A DNA stretch of 64,000 nucleotides, from positions 62,001-126,000 of the forward strand of contig JAGKQI010000054.1 in NCBI GenBank assembly GCA_018806915.1, read 5' to 3'. Under the pieces are notes generated by a model. The model was not told where the DNA came from and searched no databases. It saw only the letters and a program-made list of their open reading frames with translations. How positions within the stretch are numbered: the stretch's first letter is position 1; the number at the start of each line of letters is the position of its first letter. Shown here piece after piece: positions 34,057 to 47,089 of the stretch. The translations under genes and the position numbers were made by a program. The DNA comes from Phytophthora colocasiae. Lineage: Eukaryota > Oomycota > Peronosporomycetes > Peronosporales > Peronosporaceae.

Positions 34057-35448
34057 TTAGTCCACGCCGAGATCGTCCTCAGCTTCGTCTTCCTCGTCAC
34101 TGCTCACGTCCAGAGCCGAAATCTCATTAGCAAGACCATCAGCGATATCATCCGACACTTGCTCGTCTTCACCGCTTGTAGGGAGGAACGAGGACGCTGT
34201 GACAGGCTTCTCCACTGCTTTCGGCTTGGATTCGACCTTCTTTTCCTGTTCGGACTCCTTTTTAGCTTCAACTGGCTTAATCGGAGCAGCAGGAGCTGGT
34301 GGCCGAACAACTTCGCCGTTTTCACCCGTCTTAGTCTCCTGATCAGTAGCAAAAGACTTGGCACGGACCTCGTTCCAGTCAGGTTCTTCGCCTTCTTCGT
34401 CACGAATCAGAAAGTCGACGAGCTTGTAGATCTGGTCGCCAATCTCCTCGTCTCCTTCCTCCAAGTGAGCGTTGCGGATGATCGGGTACACCTTCTTACG
34501 ACGCAGTTCCTTACGTCCATTGCGTGTTGTACACAAGAGAAGCAAACAGTCCACGGCAGCAAGACGTACGAGTCGGTCGTGTTCACGTTTCTTTTTGTCT
34601 CCTTGGCTGTAAACGACTGGGTTCATTCCCAACTTGTCGTCCGCATCGAGTTCCTCAGGGCCAGCAAGCAATACCATCATATGTGTAGGGATATCCAGCT
34701 GGTCGTACAGGTAGAAGTGGTTGTCCGTGTCGAAACACAAATTCTTCAACGCAGCAGTCACACCTCGTCGACGCACGACGTTAGGCGATTTAAGCTGAGG
34801 CAGAAGCGCACCGGCAAGTGACGTGCTCTGACGCATCTTCAGCAGGAAGTCGCGGCCCTGTTCGAGCTGACTGATATTGGCGAGAATGTTGGCCACATAC
34901 TGGTACTCATCGTCCCATTTCGGTTCACCAGTGGAACTTTCCACTCCATCAGGTTCCGGTTCTCCTTCCAGGAACGAATTGGTAAGCGTGCGGATCTTCT
35001 TCTCCCGTAAAGCAACTGTAGCATCCGTAGACTTTTCATCATAGCCCAGCAGAGCTTTAGCACCTTCAGGGGTCGTGGTCACATTGGCCAGCAGCATCAT
35101 CAAGAAGTCAGTGAGACGCCATTCGTCATCCTCCACTTGAGTCATGACACGGTTCAAAAGGTCGAACTTAAGCGCTCGCTCGCACGCCGCCGGATTGGCA
35201 GCCGTCAGATTAATCAGAGCTTTAATAGCGTCCTCCGCAATAGGTCGCATGTCGCTCACAACGCGGCAAAGCGCCTGCACCACATCGAACTTCTTGAGCT
35301 GCAGCAGCTGGAACATTCCTTGGTCCGACGCCGTCATGTTGATGAGTAGACTCGAAGCAGACTTGCGCAGCTCTGGACGAGGGTGTGATAGGAAGGACAC
35401 CAGTTCCTCCATGGATTTAACCTGCTCTGCTGTCGCCTGCTCCGCCAT
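34057..35448 (-). CDS. HGH1 homologue (armadillo-like eEF2-folding cofactor)
   Basis: Intronless 463-aa frame from ATG 35448. In yeast, HGH1 bridges the chaperonin TRiC and Hsp90 for folding of elongation factor 2. The protein is a string of armadillo/HEAT-like helices (EELVSFLSHPRPELRKSASSLL; AEDAIKALINLTA). It carries the HGH1 hallmarks: YQYVANILANISQLEQGRDFLL, RRRGVTAALKNLCFDTDNH, MMVLLAGPEELDADDKLGM and AVDCLLLLCTTRNGRKELRRKKVYPI. The C-terminus is an added Lys/Glu-rich tail that ends very acidic (SSDEEDEAEDDLGVD). It is divergent from the SET-domain gene. Confidence 0.87.
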   Translation of the reverse strand: MAEQATAEQVKSMEELVSFLSHPRPELRKSASSLLINMTASDQGMFQLLQLKKFDVVQALCRVVSDMRPIAEDAIKALINLTAANPAACERALKFDLLNRVMTQVEDDEWRLTDFLMMLLANVTTTPEGAKALLGYDEKSTDATVALREKKIRTLTNSFLEGEPEPDGVESSTGEPKWDDEYQYVANILANISQLEQGRDFLLKMRQSTSLAGALLPQLKSPNVVRRRGVTAALKNLCFDTDNHFYLYDQLDIPTHMMVLLAGPEELDADDKLGMNPVVYSQGDKKKREHDRLVRLAAVDCLLLLCTTRNGRKELRRKKVYPIIRNAHLEEGDEEIGDQIYKLVDFLIRDEEGEEPDWNEVRAKSFATDQETKTGENGEVVRPPAPAAPIKPVEAKKESEQEKKVESKPKAVEKPVTASSFLPTSGEDEQVSDDIADGLANEISALDVSSDEEDEAEDDLGVD

Positions 35449-35560
35449 GATTCAATGTAGCAACAAGTCGTCGACTGCAAACTGATGGCCAACGAATTGT
35501 GTGTCAAAGTCTCTGTCCGAAGAAGTGTCTCGATGTCTACGTAATCATAGTCCAATCAGG

Positions 35561-35574
35561 TCATTTCAAACCGG
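35561..35574 (+). promoter_or_regulatory. Oomycete initiator-like motif before the SET-domain gene
   Basis: TCATTTCAAACC resembles the oomycete start-site motif (initiator YCATTYY plus CA(A/T)TTT flank). It lies 96 bp before the preferred ATG, which supports a start at 35657 and not at the more upstream codon 35501. Motif match by eye only. Confidence 0.4.
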
Positions 35575-35656
35575 ACATAGAAATGAATTTTATGTACGTA
35601 ACATAAAATATGTGACGTGTGACGAGGAGCTACGTCAACCTCACGATTTTCGAGAA

Positions 35657-37166
35657 ATGGAGGTGGCATTGAAGCGCGTAGCGGATGTGGTGCGCCGCTC
35701 GCGTGGAAGTGTGGTGTCTAATGCAGTCGAAGCTCGGTTGATACCTGGAATGGGTGTGGGTATTGTAGCTAGAGAACCTATTCCGAAGGACACGCTGGTG
35801 TTTCAGGCTGGACAGGATATTTGGTATCCTTTTTCGGCTGAATTTGCCCTGGAGACTGCGCAGCAGAAGGCCCCAGGTTTCCTGAGTCAGTTAAATCAGC
35901 TTTTGTCCTCCAATAGAGCATTGAGAGAGGGATCGTCCTTTGTCCCGAGTGCACTGGTGTTGGGAGTGCACATGCTGGTGAATTTCCCCCATGCTGAAGA
36001 CCCCGACACGACCTTGATGGCTATGGCGAGTATGGATACTCCGCCGCTTGACGAGTTGTATGTGAACGCTTTGCCGCGGTTTGTGGACTTGCCACTGTAT
36101 TGGAACGATAAGCAATTTGACGAGCTACAAGGGTGTGAAGAGGCACGTCGTGCAGTGCAGCATGGGTATGAGGATGTTGTTTATGTAGTTAAAAGTTTTT
36201 GGATACTTATCATGTTGTTGCTGTTGTAGTGCACGATTCTATTCTCAAGTATACCAGCATCTATTCGGCAATAACAACGAGTTTGTGAACCCAGAGGCCT
36301 TCTTCTGGGCCATATCTATCCTAATGTCACGCGCGACGTCCAGCCAGAATCAGCCATTTGCACTGATCCCCTTCTTCGACTGGTTTAACCATGCCGACAA
36401 TGGGTATGTACGAATGCTTCCTCCACAAATATGGCTTCGTAGACGTTAACCTTTGTCTGTAGTGATGAGTGCGTCCAGGAATTCGACCCCCACAAGGGCT
36501 TTACAGTTCATACCACTAAATCTTACAAGTCGGGCGAGCAACTGTTCATCAACTACGGGAATCACGGGAATCTTCGTATGCTACGCAACTACGGCTTCAC
36601 CACACCGAATAACCCGCACGACGTCGTCTCCATTCCGATGCCAGCGCCGTTACAACAGCCAAACCCATTTGATCCAGCATTTACTCAGAAGCGAGAGTTG
36701 TTACAGTCTGCTATTGGTTCTCAGACAAACTTGCCAGCTCTGAAGAGCGTGATTTTTCATTCTGATGGACGGCTAGCTTCAAATGCTGAACATTGGTTAG
36801 GGATAATGCTCGCGACACCAGAAGAATTGAGTCATATCCTCACTCAAGCCGCATCCCAGTCAGATGGAGGAGACTCTACTGCCCCGCTCAGTCTCCCGTT
36901 GTCTTTGACACATAAGGTTCGCGCTGAAGTTAGCAAGTTGGTGGGAAACCGAATGAAGAAGAATTCTTCCACACTTGAGGTAAGCGATAGCTCAACTGCC
37001 GATATGTTTTACTTCAGTGTTAACGTTGGCTGTTATGTGTAAACAGGAGGACAGCGGCTTCTTACATGCCAACAACAATCAAATGGCTTCGTGGCTTCGA
37101 TCGTGCCTGCATATCCGAATGGGCGAGAAGCAGACTCTAACCCGTGCTGCCTCAAGATACTCCTAG
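35657..37166 (+). CDS. SET-domain protein (Rubisco-LSMT/SETD3-4-6-like lysine methyltransferase)
   Basis: Exons 35657..36165, 36230..36403, 36463..36979 and 37047..37166. Total 1320 bases, 439 aa. Class VII (LSMT-like) SET proteins methylate lysine, or in SETD3 histidine, of non-histone proteins. The split SET domain is visible as GMGVGIVAREPIPKDTLVF at the start, then FALIPFFDWFNHAD (the conserved D-x-x-N-H), then KSGEQLFINYGNHGNLRMLRNYGF (the SAM/Tyr motif). A C-terminal helical region follows, as in LSMT proteins. The substrate cannot be predicted. The frame is open upstream to 35501 but with no initiator support. Confidence 0.83.
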
Positions 37167-37254
37167 TCAAAGCGTGATAGAATAAATTGTCTTGATTCGG
37201 TTTCTTCCGCTACTGTTCAGTGCTGAAAGTACTTCTTCCTATCCTACTTTTACC

Positions 37255-39634
37255 TCATGCGGGTTGACCGTGCACTCGGAACCGATACAGGCAAGTATAT
37301 TCGGAATTGCCATGGTTCGACAGCACCTCTAAGGTAATTCCATCGATCGGAGACCGTTGACTCTGTAATTGCGATGTCACAGGCATGCCAGTCAGTAATT
37401 AACAAACATGCCAGCAAACCAAGAGAAACTCATACCAGTGGAGAGGTAAGCTTAAACGTCTGGCTGGATGCCCCATTGCTAGCGTATGAAAAGTTGCCAA
37501 AGGTAGTAAACTCCACTGTTTCACGCAGAGGATGACCCGATATGCCCTGCAATAACAAGCAACAAGCAGTCAGACACAAGGTTGTCACGGCTGGGATTCA
37601 ATCCACGTACCAAGATGCGGAACTCCTTCGGAGCAGAACTGAAGTCGGACGCTATTTGGGCGGGAATGTGGTCAATGGTGATCGCGTCAGCAATAATTTG
37701 CTGAGCAAACTTCACTGAGAGGCGGCCAGACGATCCGGCAATGCCCCAACAGCTGCCCATTTCCATTGTTTCCTAGTGTGACATACTGTTTGTTAGTCGT
37801 TGTGCATAAAGTAAATGTCATTCATACACATACCGACAGTGCAGTCTCTGGTCGACCGTTGTGGCGCGAGAGCCACCACGGGTTCTCTCCAGAAGACAGC
37901 AATTGGCCTAGGAGTGGAGCTGGTGCATGACGGTACGAAGGAGACGTAAATCTGCCATCATCGCCAGGATTACTCAGCCCTACAAGTTGGGTCAGCAACT
38001 GCACCGGAGACGAACTGTCCTGGTAAAGAAGATCACTACACAAAAACAAGATGCATGAGTAAGTATGCTCAAAGAGGGATATCATCGTATCGAGCTTACC
38101 GCTCCGAGTGAATGACCGACGCGCCGTTGGAAAGAGCTGCATGATCCACTCGTCCCGTTTTCTTGATCTCAACTGCCTGAACTGCTACCTCAATAACCCG
38201 AAGGATTCCTGGGTCAGTGGCATCCAAACCACGGAGAGCATCAGCACTTGAAGAGAGTGCCTGCTTCTCCTCATGGAGGAACTTAGACATGCGGTACTCA
38301 ATCTCCTGGACTTTGCGCTGCATCTCAGACTGCAGCTCGAGCTCAAAAGTATGGCGCCACCTGGAAAACTCTTTCTTCGTTTCCTCCAACCGTGCATTTT
38401 CCCGGTCAATATCAGGCATCGGGACGGATGAAGTTTTCTCCACGATATCCTGCACAGACTTCACAAAACCAACAAACACGCAATATGCAATAAAACGTAT
38501 GGTTAATAACTCCGAACCAGCATTATAGCAGATAAAATAGCCCAACTTACGTCCATCTTTTCTTCCTGCTCTTTTAATGCAGAAGAAATGACTGACTGTT
38601 GCTTCGTTGCAGCTCGTACATCTTGCTGAAGCCGCGAAGTGCTGTCTACGAATTTCTCCCACTGTATCGATAATACAAGCGTTAGTCTGCAGCTTAATCA
38701 ATAGGAGAAGCAAATACAGTAGGTATATGCAACGCACCAGTTCATCAGTGTGTTTGGCAACAACTTTCTCAATGTGAACGGTGATTGCACTCGTGGGCTC
38801 TGCAAGGCTAAACTTCTGCTGCGATTCATCGTGGGCATGACGCAATGTATCATGCAGCAAATTAAGCGCTTCAATCTCTCGCTGCTGCGACACAATAGTT
38901 TGCCGAAGTAGTCCAATCTCCTCGTTCATCCCCACCATCTTGATGTCTACAATCTCCTGCACGACAGAGCGCAAAGACCCATTGTCGAAAGCAGAACTTG
39001 CACTTCCACGCCCAAACATCTTTGCTGACAGTACATCAACGTATTGAATGGTGCTCGTCAAGTAGTGCGGGACCGTAATTGCAACGATAAAGCAGCACAG
39101 AGGCGCCAACAGCCATAGCACATTCACCGCCATGAACGAGTTGCGCAAAATGAGCCGCCATAGTCTTCGTAGGTATTTTAGAACCTGCTTCACCACTTTT
39201 GAGTCTTTGAGCTTCTGCCACATATTACTACGTTCCTGCGTCACACTAAAGCAAGCAGCAGCACCTGCCGCTCGCTTTTTTAAATCCGATCGTCGAATTT
39301 CATGTTCAGATGTCTCTTGTTCTTCTTCTTCGTCTTCATGAGCTTCTTCAGGTTCAATTATATCCTCTTCATCCACTTGAGGGGGACGGTACGTTGTACT
39401 ACGATACACAGTACCACTGAAATCGTCCAGCTCCTCAAAATCGCTGTCGTCTTCGCTGTCGTCTTCCTCTTCAAGCTCATCAGAGCGCAAATTCAGCGTC
39501 CGCTGCACCGGCTCTGGCGTATAAGAGCCATAGCGCCTTCCTCCACCTCTTGAGACGTGCTCCAGCTCTTCTTCTTCCTCCGAAGACGTCGAATCGGAGC
39601 GTCTACGGCTGCGCAGGCGTCGACTATACGCCAT
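37255..39634 (-). CDS. SUN-domain nuclear envelope protein
   Basis: Seven exons: 39634..38738, 38661..38551, 38449..38100, 38035..37834, 37772..37611, 37546..37436 and 37362..37255. Total 1941 bases, 646 aa. SUN proteins sit in the inner nuclear membrane and bind KASH partners across the perinuclear space (LINC complex). The N-terminus is Arg/Ser-rich then acidic (nucleoplasmic). A transmembrane helix (AVNVLWLLAPLCCFIVAITV, about residues 172-191) is followed by coiled coils (RQTIVSQQREIEALNLLHD; FELELQSEMQRKVQEIEYR). The C-terminal SUN domain is clear: GSCWGIAGSSGRLSVKFAQQ, ITIDHIPAQIASDFSSAPKEF, then the closing SNHGNSEYTCLYRFRVHG, which matches the end of human SUN1/2. Small introns between the SUN exons were needed to keep the frame. 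Confidence 0.9.
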
Positions 39635-39764
39635 CGTTTTCCGTTTTACTTTTGATCAATCTTATTTTTTTGTGATGATCAAATTTTACAACAGAATAGT
39701 CCGATATATTTTTCCCGCCCTATAATTTTGGTCAATCTCTTTTTTTCAAGTGGACAAAAAGCTA

Positions 39765-40697
39765 ATGGACTCGGTAAGCAAGGAGAGACGTCGCGGGAAT
39801 GCGTCTCCTGACGGCAGCACGGACTTTTCGACGGCTTCGAAGGGTGAAAATAGCAGTTTAGATGTGATTGTAGCTGGGACCGAAGCTAGCGCCATGGCAG
39901 CTGCTCAGGAGGCCATCGCACTGCAGCAGCAGCAGAACTCGAGCAATTTCTCGAGTCTTTTGGGCAAACGTGACGCTGAAACGGAGCTGCATGAGGAAGA
40001 ACATGAAGAGGAGGAAGAGACAGAAGAGGACCCGGCACGTCTAATTCCTATGGCTGAAGAGGAACAGGAGCAGGCCTTGGTGCAGTGCGTGGGAATGGAG
40101 CAATGCTTCGACTCGTGGGATGATTTTCATCGTGCTATGGACGAGTACTGCGAGACCACGCACCAACCAATGAGGCTACGGACATCTGACTCAGCTAAAG
40201 CTGTGAATTCTAGAGCTGCTAAAAGGAACAGCCTGAAGGAACCCATTGATGAGAGTGTCGGATTCGTGAAAAAGCTTTACCTGTGTACTCATGGAGTGAA
40301 GACTAAGCCTCGTGGTAAGGGGAAGCGACCGAGACAACACTACCGCTATATGGGATGTCCTGCTATGATTCGGGCTTGCATCTCGGAGCGTAAGCCAAGT
40401 GACCTTGACGGACAGGGGAAAGGCAAGTATGTCGTTCGTGTGGTGGCCCAGATCAATCGACACAACCATCGACTAAGCGAGCACTTGTTCAAATCATACT
40501 CTGAGAGCCGTGTTGTGATTGATGACGAACTGGTTGTGCCAAACGCTCAAAGCCGATTGAAAGAAGAACATGCTGTTACAGGTGCTGTCCCCACCCCTGT
40601 TGTCCAAGCCGAACAGCAGATCGCTACTGCCGTGCATCCAGACCTAGATGACCCCACGCTGAAGGCCAGCCGTATGGTGCTTGCCTGTTCAATGTGA
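39765..40697 (+). CDS. FAR1-like zinc-finger DNA-binding protein, no transposase domain
   Basis: Frame of 310 aa from ATG 39765 (MDSVSKERRRG); the in-frame GTG at 39750 is rejected. Gln- and Glu-rich stretches fill the first ~110 residues. Residues ~125-250 fit the FAR1/WRKY-GCM1 zinc-finger pattern of Mutator-type (MULE) transposases: SWDDFHRAMDEYCETT, LYLCTHGVK, GCPAMIRAC and a final NRHNHRLSEH (Cys, Cys, HxH). No DDE domain or SWIM finger follows. It is either a domesticated transposase-derived transcription factor or the front of a lost MULE. The end is not certain: TGTTCAAT|gtgagg could be a donor, and a splice to ~40743 would add ~20 residues. Confidence 0.6.
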   Translation: MDSVSKERRRGNASPDGSTDFSTASKGENSSLDVIVAGTEASAMAAAQEAIALQQQQNSSNFSSLLGKRDAETELHEEEHEEEEETEEDPARLIPMAEEEQEQALVQCVGMEQCFDSWDDFHRAMDEYCETTHQPMRLRTSDSAKAVNSRAAKRNSLKEPIDESVGFVKKLYLCTHGVKTKPRGKGKRPRQHYRYMGCPAMIRACISERKPSDLDGQGKGKYVVRVVAQINRHNHRLSEHLFKSYSESRVVIDDELVVPNAQSRLKEEHAVTGAVPTPVVQAEQQIATAVHPDLDDPTLKASRMVLACSM

Positions 40698-40871
40698 GGT
40701 TGGGTAGTGAGTTTCTAATTTGTTATTGCGGTTGCTACTGTAGCATTGTTCCAGGCTCAAGCCCTCGATCTTATATCTACTGCGTCTCGTGTCAAGTTTC
40801 GGTATGATCCTATGCTACATATGGCTGCTCAAGTGTTATTAGTAGTACTAACTATCCTTCTACCTGTATAG

Positions 40872-42155
40872 TGTGGGCTGGATCGGAACAGGCATTATGG
40901 GAGCGAGCATGTGTGCGCATTTGATGGTACGTGGTGAGTTGCTATGGTACATTACTCCCATGCATTCGCCAACGAACTTGCCTGTTCTGACAGGACCACG
41001 ACTACGAAGTTACAGTGTACAATCGGACACTTTCGAAGTGCGAAGGTCTTCGTGAAAAGGGAGCACGGGTTGCTGGTTCCCCAGCTGAAGTTGCCCAGAA
41101 CTCTGGTAAATATTTGCATTGACTACTCAACATTAGTTGACTTCCTGACTTTTTTTCCCTCTTTCTCTCTCTCTCTCTCAGATATTGTGTTCGTCATGGT
41201 GGGGTACCCAAGCGATGTGAAATCCGTCGTCCTTGACCCGGACTCGGGTTTACTCTCGCGAATGAAAGCAGGAAGCGTTATTGTGGATATGACGACCAGT
41301 TCGCCTGCATTGGCGAAAAAGATTTACGATGCGGCCAAGCTGAAAGGCGTGTCGACCCTTGATGCACCTGTGTCTGGAGGCGATGTTGGTGCGCGTGATG
41401 CTACCCTCTCCATTATGGTTGGGGGCGATATGGAATCAGTCTACGTTACGATGCCCTTCCTCAGTATCATGGGCAAGTCCGTTAGGCACATGGGGCCTGC
41501 AGGTGCTGGTCAGCACACAAAAATGATGAACCAGATTTTGATCGCCACCAACATGATCGGAGTTGTAGAAGGTCTTCTGTACGCGAAGAAGAGTGGCCTG
41601 GACATGGATGAAGCTATTCGTGCTGTTAGCGCTGGGGCCGCTGGATCGTGGTCGATTAGTAACATGGGCCCTCGTATCGCCAAGCGAGACTTCGATCCTG
41701 GCTTCTTTGTAGAGCATTTTGTGAAGGACATGGGCATCGCGCTCAAGGAGGCGGGGAGGTAAGCTGTGCTTTTTGCCAAAAGTTATCGGGTTTGAGTTGA
41801 ATGCGTTGTGCTGCTCTGACTTCTGTAGAATGAACTTGTCGCTCCCTGGGTTATCGCTGGCGCATCAGTTATACATTGCAGTCAAGGTCTACCTGTTTCT
41901 ACGATACGGTTGCTTAGGATGTGGCTGAACTAACTCTGAATTTATGGGCTTCAGGCGCAAGGTCACGGTCGCATGGGAACCCAAGCCTTGATGCTTGCGT
42001 TGGAGCAGCTAAATGGTGCGGCTAATGCTGTTGATCGGTTTGACCATTCATCAACTAACAGAAATCATTCTTTGGTGGTGCAGGTATTTATCCCGAGAAA
42101 ACCAACAACGTGGAAGTGGTGTAACATTATCGGCCCCAATCGACCTGCCTGCTAG
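40872..42155 (+). CDS. 3-hydroxyisobutyrate dehydrogenase-like protein, copy 1 (5' exon not defined)
   Basis: Exons recognised: 40872..40926, 40994..41105, 41182..41758, 41829..41886 and 41955..42155. The family uses NAD(P) to interconvert beta-hydroxy acids and semialdehydes (3-hydroxyisobutyrate in valine breakdown, or glyoxylate/succinic semialdehyde). Seen: nucleotide-binding VGWIGTGIMGASM, the substrate loop [11 protein letters not shown], catalytic-lysine region [12 protein letters not shown] and [10 protein letters not shown]. The upstream exon, by analogy with copy 2, would end at 40800 (AAGTTTCG|gtatga), but that frame has no ATG after the last stop, so the start is unknown. Compared with copy 2, it has an extra intron (41887-41954) and about 40 extra C-terminal residues after LEQLNG. 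Confidence 0.75.
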
Positions 42156-42618
42156 TTCTGCTTCGGAAAACTTGAATGTACCTGACTATTTTGTGTTCAC
42201 CATGGTGGGCTTCGCTTCCATGAACGAACTTATCGTTTGGTGGTGCAGGACCAATTCAGCAAGTAGTAAAATGTCATCAATTGCAACTGGAAAGCTTGGC
42301 ACTTTTTCCGTCCACAATAATTTTCATGTGTCGAATATGTAAGCCAACCAGAATTGCTGTAAGCCACCACGTCTTCGACCACACATCAGCAAGCTGCAAG
42401 TGTATTCGCCCTAGATGTGCTGGTGGTTCGCGTTTCGTAGGGGAGGCCATGCTGGTTGAAGTGACGTGGGTCTCTTGCTGAAGCTCAACAGGTCAATCAT
42501 CTTTTCAACCAATGAAATTGCCCCTCGGAATGAAATGCATCACATGACCCACTTCCCGTTTAGCCTACGTAGGTGCAAGCGTGAAGATCTCCCTTAAGCC
42601 CCAAGCCCGGACGCCAAG
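42156..42618. other. Spacer between the two dehydrogenase copies
   Basis: 463 bases with no gene. It must contain the end of copy 1 and the promoter of copy 2. A 13-base string tttggtggtgcag occurs both at the end of copy 1 (~42071) and again at ~42236. No other feature is seen. Confidence 0.4.
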
Positions 42619-43773
42619 ATGGTTGTAGCTGTGAAGCCGAGGTACGCACTGCCTAGTGTCTTATCTCTTGGTTTAGGCGCTGACTTTGGCTGGTTTACAC
42701 AGAGTTGGATGGATTGGAACGGGAGTAATGGGCGCCAGTATGGTTGGCCACATCCTGGTACGTTCAGCAGAATGGACTTGTATCGATACTCTTGCTTAAC
42801 ATTAGACTGATTATCGAGTAGAAGCACGGCTATAAAGTGACAGTGTATAACCGTACACTATCCAAGTGCGACGGTCTTAAGGAGCAGGGTGCAAGTGTTG
42901 CCAGCTCCCCCGCTGAAGTGGCAAAGGTGTCCGGTGAGTTTTATTCAACTTTTGTGAGTAGTCTCCGATCTAAGCACAAATCCACTATGTCTAGACATCG
43001 TGTTTGGTATTGTAGGTTACCCGAGCGACGTGCGCAAGGTGTTTCTTGATCCAGAGTGGGGTGTAGTGTCCTCCATCAAGCAGGGCGGTGTCATCGTTGA
43101 CATGACTACGAGTGAGCCGTCGCTGGCCAAGGAGATCTACGAGGCAGCAAAGCAGAAAGGCGTCTCAAGTCTGGACGCCCCTGTGTCGGGTGGTGATGTC
43201 GGCGCTCGTGAAGGCACCCTATCGATCATGGTCGGTGGTGACACCAGCACTGTGGAATCGACAATGCCACTGTTCGAGATCATGGGCAAGAACATTCGTC
43301 ATATGGGCGGTGCTGGAGCTGGCCAGCACACCAAGATGGTAAACCAAATCCTCATTGCCACGAACATGATTGGCGTGGTTGAGGGTCTTCTGTACGCCCA
43401 GAAGAGTGGTCTGGACGTGGAGGAAGCTATTCGTGCTGTGAGTGCTGGTGCTGCCGGCTCCTGGTCGATTAGCAACCTTGGACCACGAATTGCGAAGCGC
43501 AACTTCGACCCAGGTTTCTTCGTGGAGCACTTTGTCAAAGACATGGGCATCGCTTTAAAAGAGGCCGAACGGTAAGGATTTTTCTTGTTATCAGCACGTT
43601 CGTGTTTTCTAATTAACTTGTCTTTTTGTTCTGTTCGCAGTATGAACTTGTCGCTTCCTGGTCTTGCGCTCGCCAACCAGTTGTACGTCGCTGTCAAGGC
43701 TCAAGGTCACGGCCGCCTTGGAACGCAATCCCTGATGCTCGCACTGGAGCAGCTGAATGGTATCAGCAACTAA
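42619..43773 (+). CDS. 3-hydroxyisobutyrate dehydrogenase-like protein, copy 2
   Basis: Exons 42619..42641, 42703..42757, 42822..42933, 42995..43571 and 43641..43773 sum to 900 bases, 299 aa, the usual length of the family. The Rossmann motif [13 protein letters not shown] follows a very short first exon (MVVAVKPR). The sequence then has [23 protein letters not shown] (catalytic Lys) and [12 protein letters not shown]. No mitochondrial presequence is visible, so a cytosolic glyoxylate or succinic-semialdehyde reductase role is as likely as valine catabolism. It is the tandem paralogue of the gene before it; exon sizes 55, 112 and 577 are identical in both copies, but copy 2 lacks the last intron. 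Confidence 0.88.
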
Positions 43774-43920
43774 GCAGCAACTATGCAGGTCATGTTGAAG
43801 TGGTTGTGGCAAAGAGTTAGTTAATCGTCTCAATATTAGCTAATTCGTACCTAAAACTTCGAAGAAGAAAAGTCGTATCAAATCACAAAAGATCCCCATA
43901 CAAAACCCAAGACATTCGCC

Positions 43921-44772
43921 ATGGACCTGCCCGAAGAAGAGCTCAAGCAGCCTCTCGTTGTTCAGGAGGAAGCTTCACCGCCGCGACCTGGAAGTGCTGG
44001 CTCTAACCACACGATGCGGAACCCACCGGTGGACGCTGGTGCTGAAGAGGAGAAGGAAGAGGCGCCGCGGAGTCAAGGTGTTTATTCACAGCAGCAGCAA
44101 CAGAAACGGCCTTACTCCGCGCCAAATGTTCATCCGTACGCAGTTCCACAATACCAACCACAAGGTTATGGCGGTGGTGCTGGGGACGGTTGGGGAAGAG
44201 GACAAGACGATGACACTGGAGAGCAGGGAATCACAGTGGATATTGTCTTTAGCGGCATGTACACACTGGCGGCTGCGTTCACTATTATTCAGGGCTTCGG
44301 CATGCTCATCCACTTCACATACGCAGCAGGTGAGACTTTTGCTGTGGGGATTGGAAAGGGGAGAGATTTCTGATTATCATGTGTGTTTTCTGTGGTGTTG
44401 CAGTTTCTTTGGGGTTCTACACGATGGCTTTCGGTACGATTCTGATACTTGGTGTGAGGAAGCTGGATGAGAAGATGTTAAATGGAGTTTATTTGCTATA
44501 CAGGCGCCGCAGTTATTATGTATGACCTTAAATCGGTCGTGAATGGCGTGAGTGTGGAGATGTACTTGCCGTTTTTGGGCAACTACATTGGTCGGGCAGC
44601 AACGATCCTGTTCTTTGCCGTGTTGTGTGCGCAGACGTACGAGTACGCTGGCTGGACCAAATTCATCGTGCTGTACAACTTGCTCGTTGCTACACTGCAA
44701 GGCTTCGTATACTTCACCACAAAGACAGTTACACCGAGCCAGACCCAAATGGATGATCTCCCGGACTTGTAA
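43921..44772 (+). CDS. Small four-TM protein, possibly COPI-associated-protein family
   Basis: Exons 43921..44329, 44404..44451 and 44504..44772; 726 bases, 241 aa. The first ~105 residues are disordered (Pro, Gln, Gly-rich; acidic stretch AGAEEEKEEAP) and cytosolic in character. Four hydrophobic segments follow: VDIVFSGMYTLAAAFTIIQG, VSLGFYTMAFGTILILGGAA, YIGRAATILFFAVLCAQTY and FIVLYNLLVATLQGFVYF. The GR in the third and the arrangement of two helix pairs recall COPI-associated/Golgi TVP-like small proteins, but I cannot confirm this. Function unknown. Confidence 0.65.
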
Positions 44773-46340
<1,568 letters not shown>

Positions 46341-47089
46341 GCTAGTAGTAGCTGCTTTGTGGTAGTCTTTCTGAATTTGTGAAAGCTGGTAAATAAACAA
46401 GTGCGATTTCATCACAGTCATTTGCTTTCCACTTTTGCTTCATATGAGAGAACTCAAGTGAAATTATCCTGACGTCGTTGTGGTACAGGTGTTCGGGACT
46501 TAACTAACGTGGAGCTCTGGACGTGAGCAGGATTGTTCACGAGTTTAGAGGTTAAAGTGCGACTGGGCAGGACTGCTGTAGTGTAGCATTGTCGATAAGC
46601 AGTGGCCAGCAGTGGACTGCTCATTCAAAGGCATGACATTCTGCAACTTCTGTCGCGAACCCTCTCGTCGGTCAAAGACTGGAAGACCAAAAGTCTCAAC
46701 AGTGCAAAGTTTCGTTTCGGTGGTAACATGATCGCAGAACAAGAAAGCAGATTTTTAACGGCGAGAAGAGTTTGCATAACGGTAGAACAGTAAAAAAATA
46801 GCGACTGCCATTTTCCCTTAGTGCGCCCATTACCTGTGGCTTTACTCGATGGCGATGTGCATCATGCAAATTATCAGTATCGGCCAGCAATTCTGGCTGC
46901 TTGCAAACGGATACATTTTTCATACCAAGTTGAAGTTGCCTGTCACAAAAAGTATCCGTTTGGAATGGCTGCTTCCCGCGCGTCCAACATTGCATGGAGA
47001 TCGTCTCACATCGTCTCGCATGCAACTCGAACACCTTCCGTTCTCACTTCTCAATTTACCTGATCAACGACCAACCAGCATTTCCAGCA
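46341..47089. other. Spacer between polyubiquitin and the ankyrin-PH gene
   Basis: About 750 bases with no recognised gene. It contains the polyubiquitin 3' flank (aataaa-like signal at ~46392, aaataaacaag) and the 5' flank of the ankyrin gene. An upstream in-frame ATG for the latter is at 46994. Confidence 0.4.

Noticed and set aside
37580..37605. gggattcaatcc resembling a tRNA B box
   Set aside because: It lies in a SUN gene intron; no flanking stems or A box at the right distance.
39750..39764. Non-ATG upstream starts (GTG/TTG) for several genes, e.g. 3519, 8028, 24141, 39750, 60617
   Set aside because: Nuclear eukaryotic genes almost always start at ATG; the first in-frame ATG was used instead.
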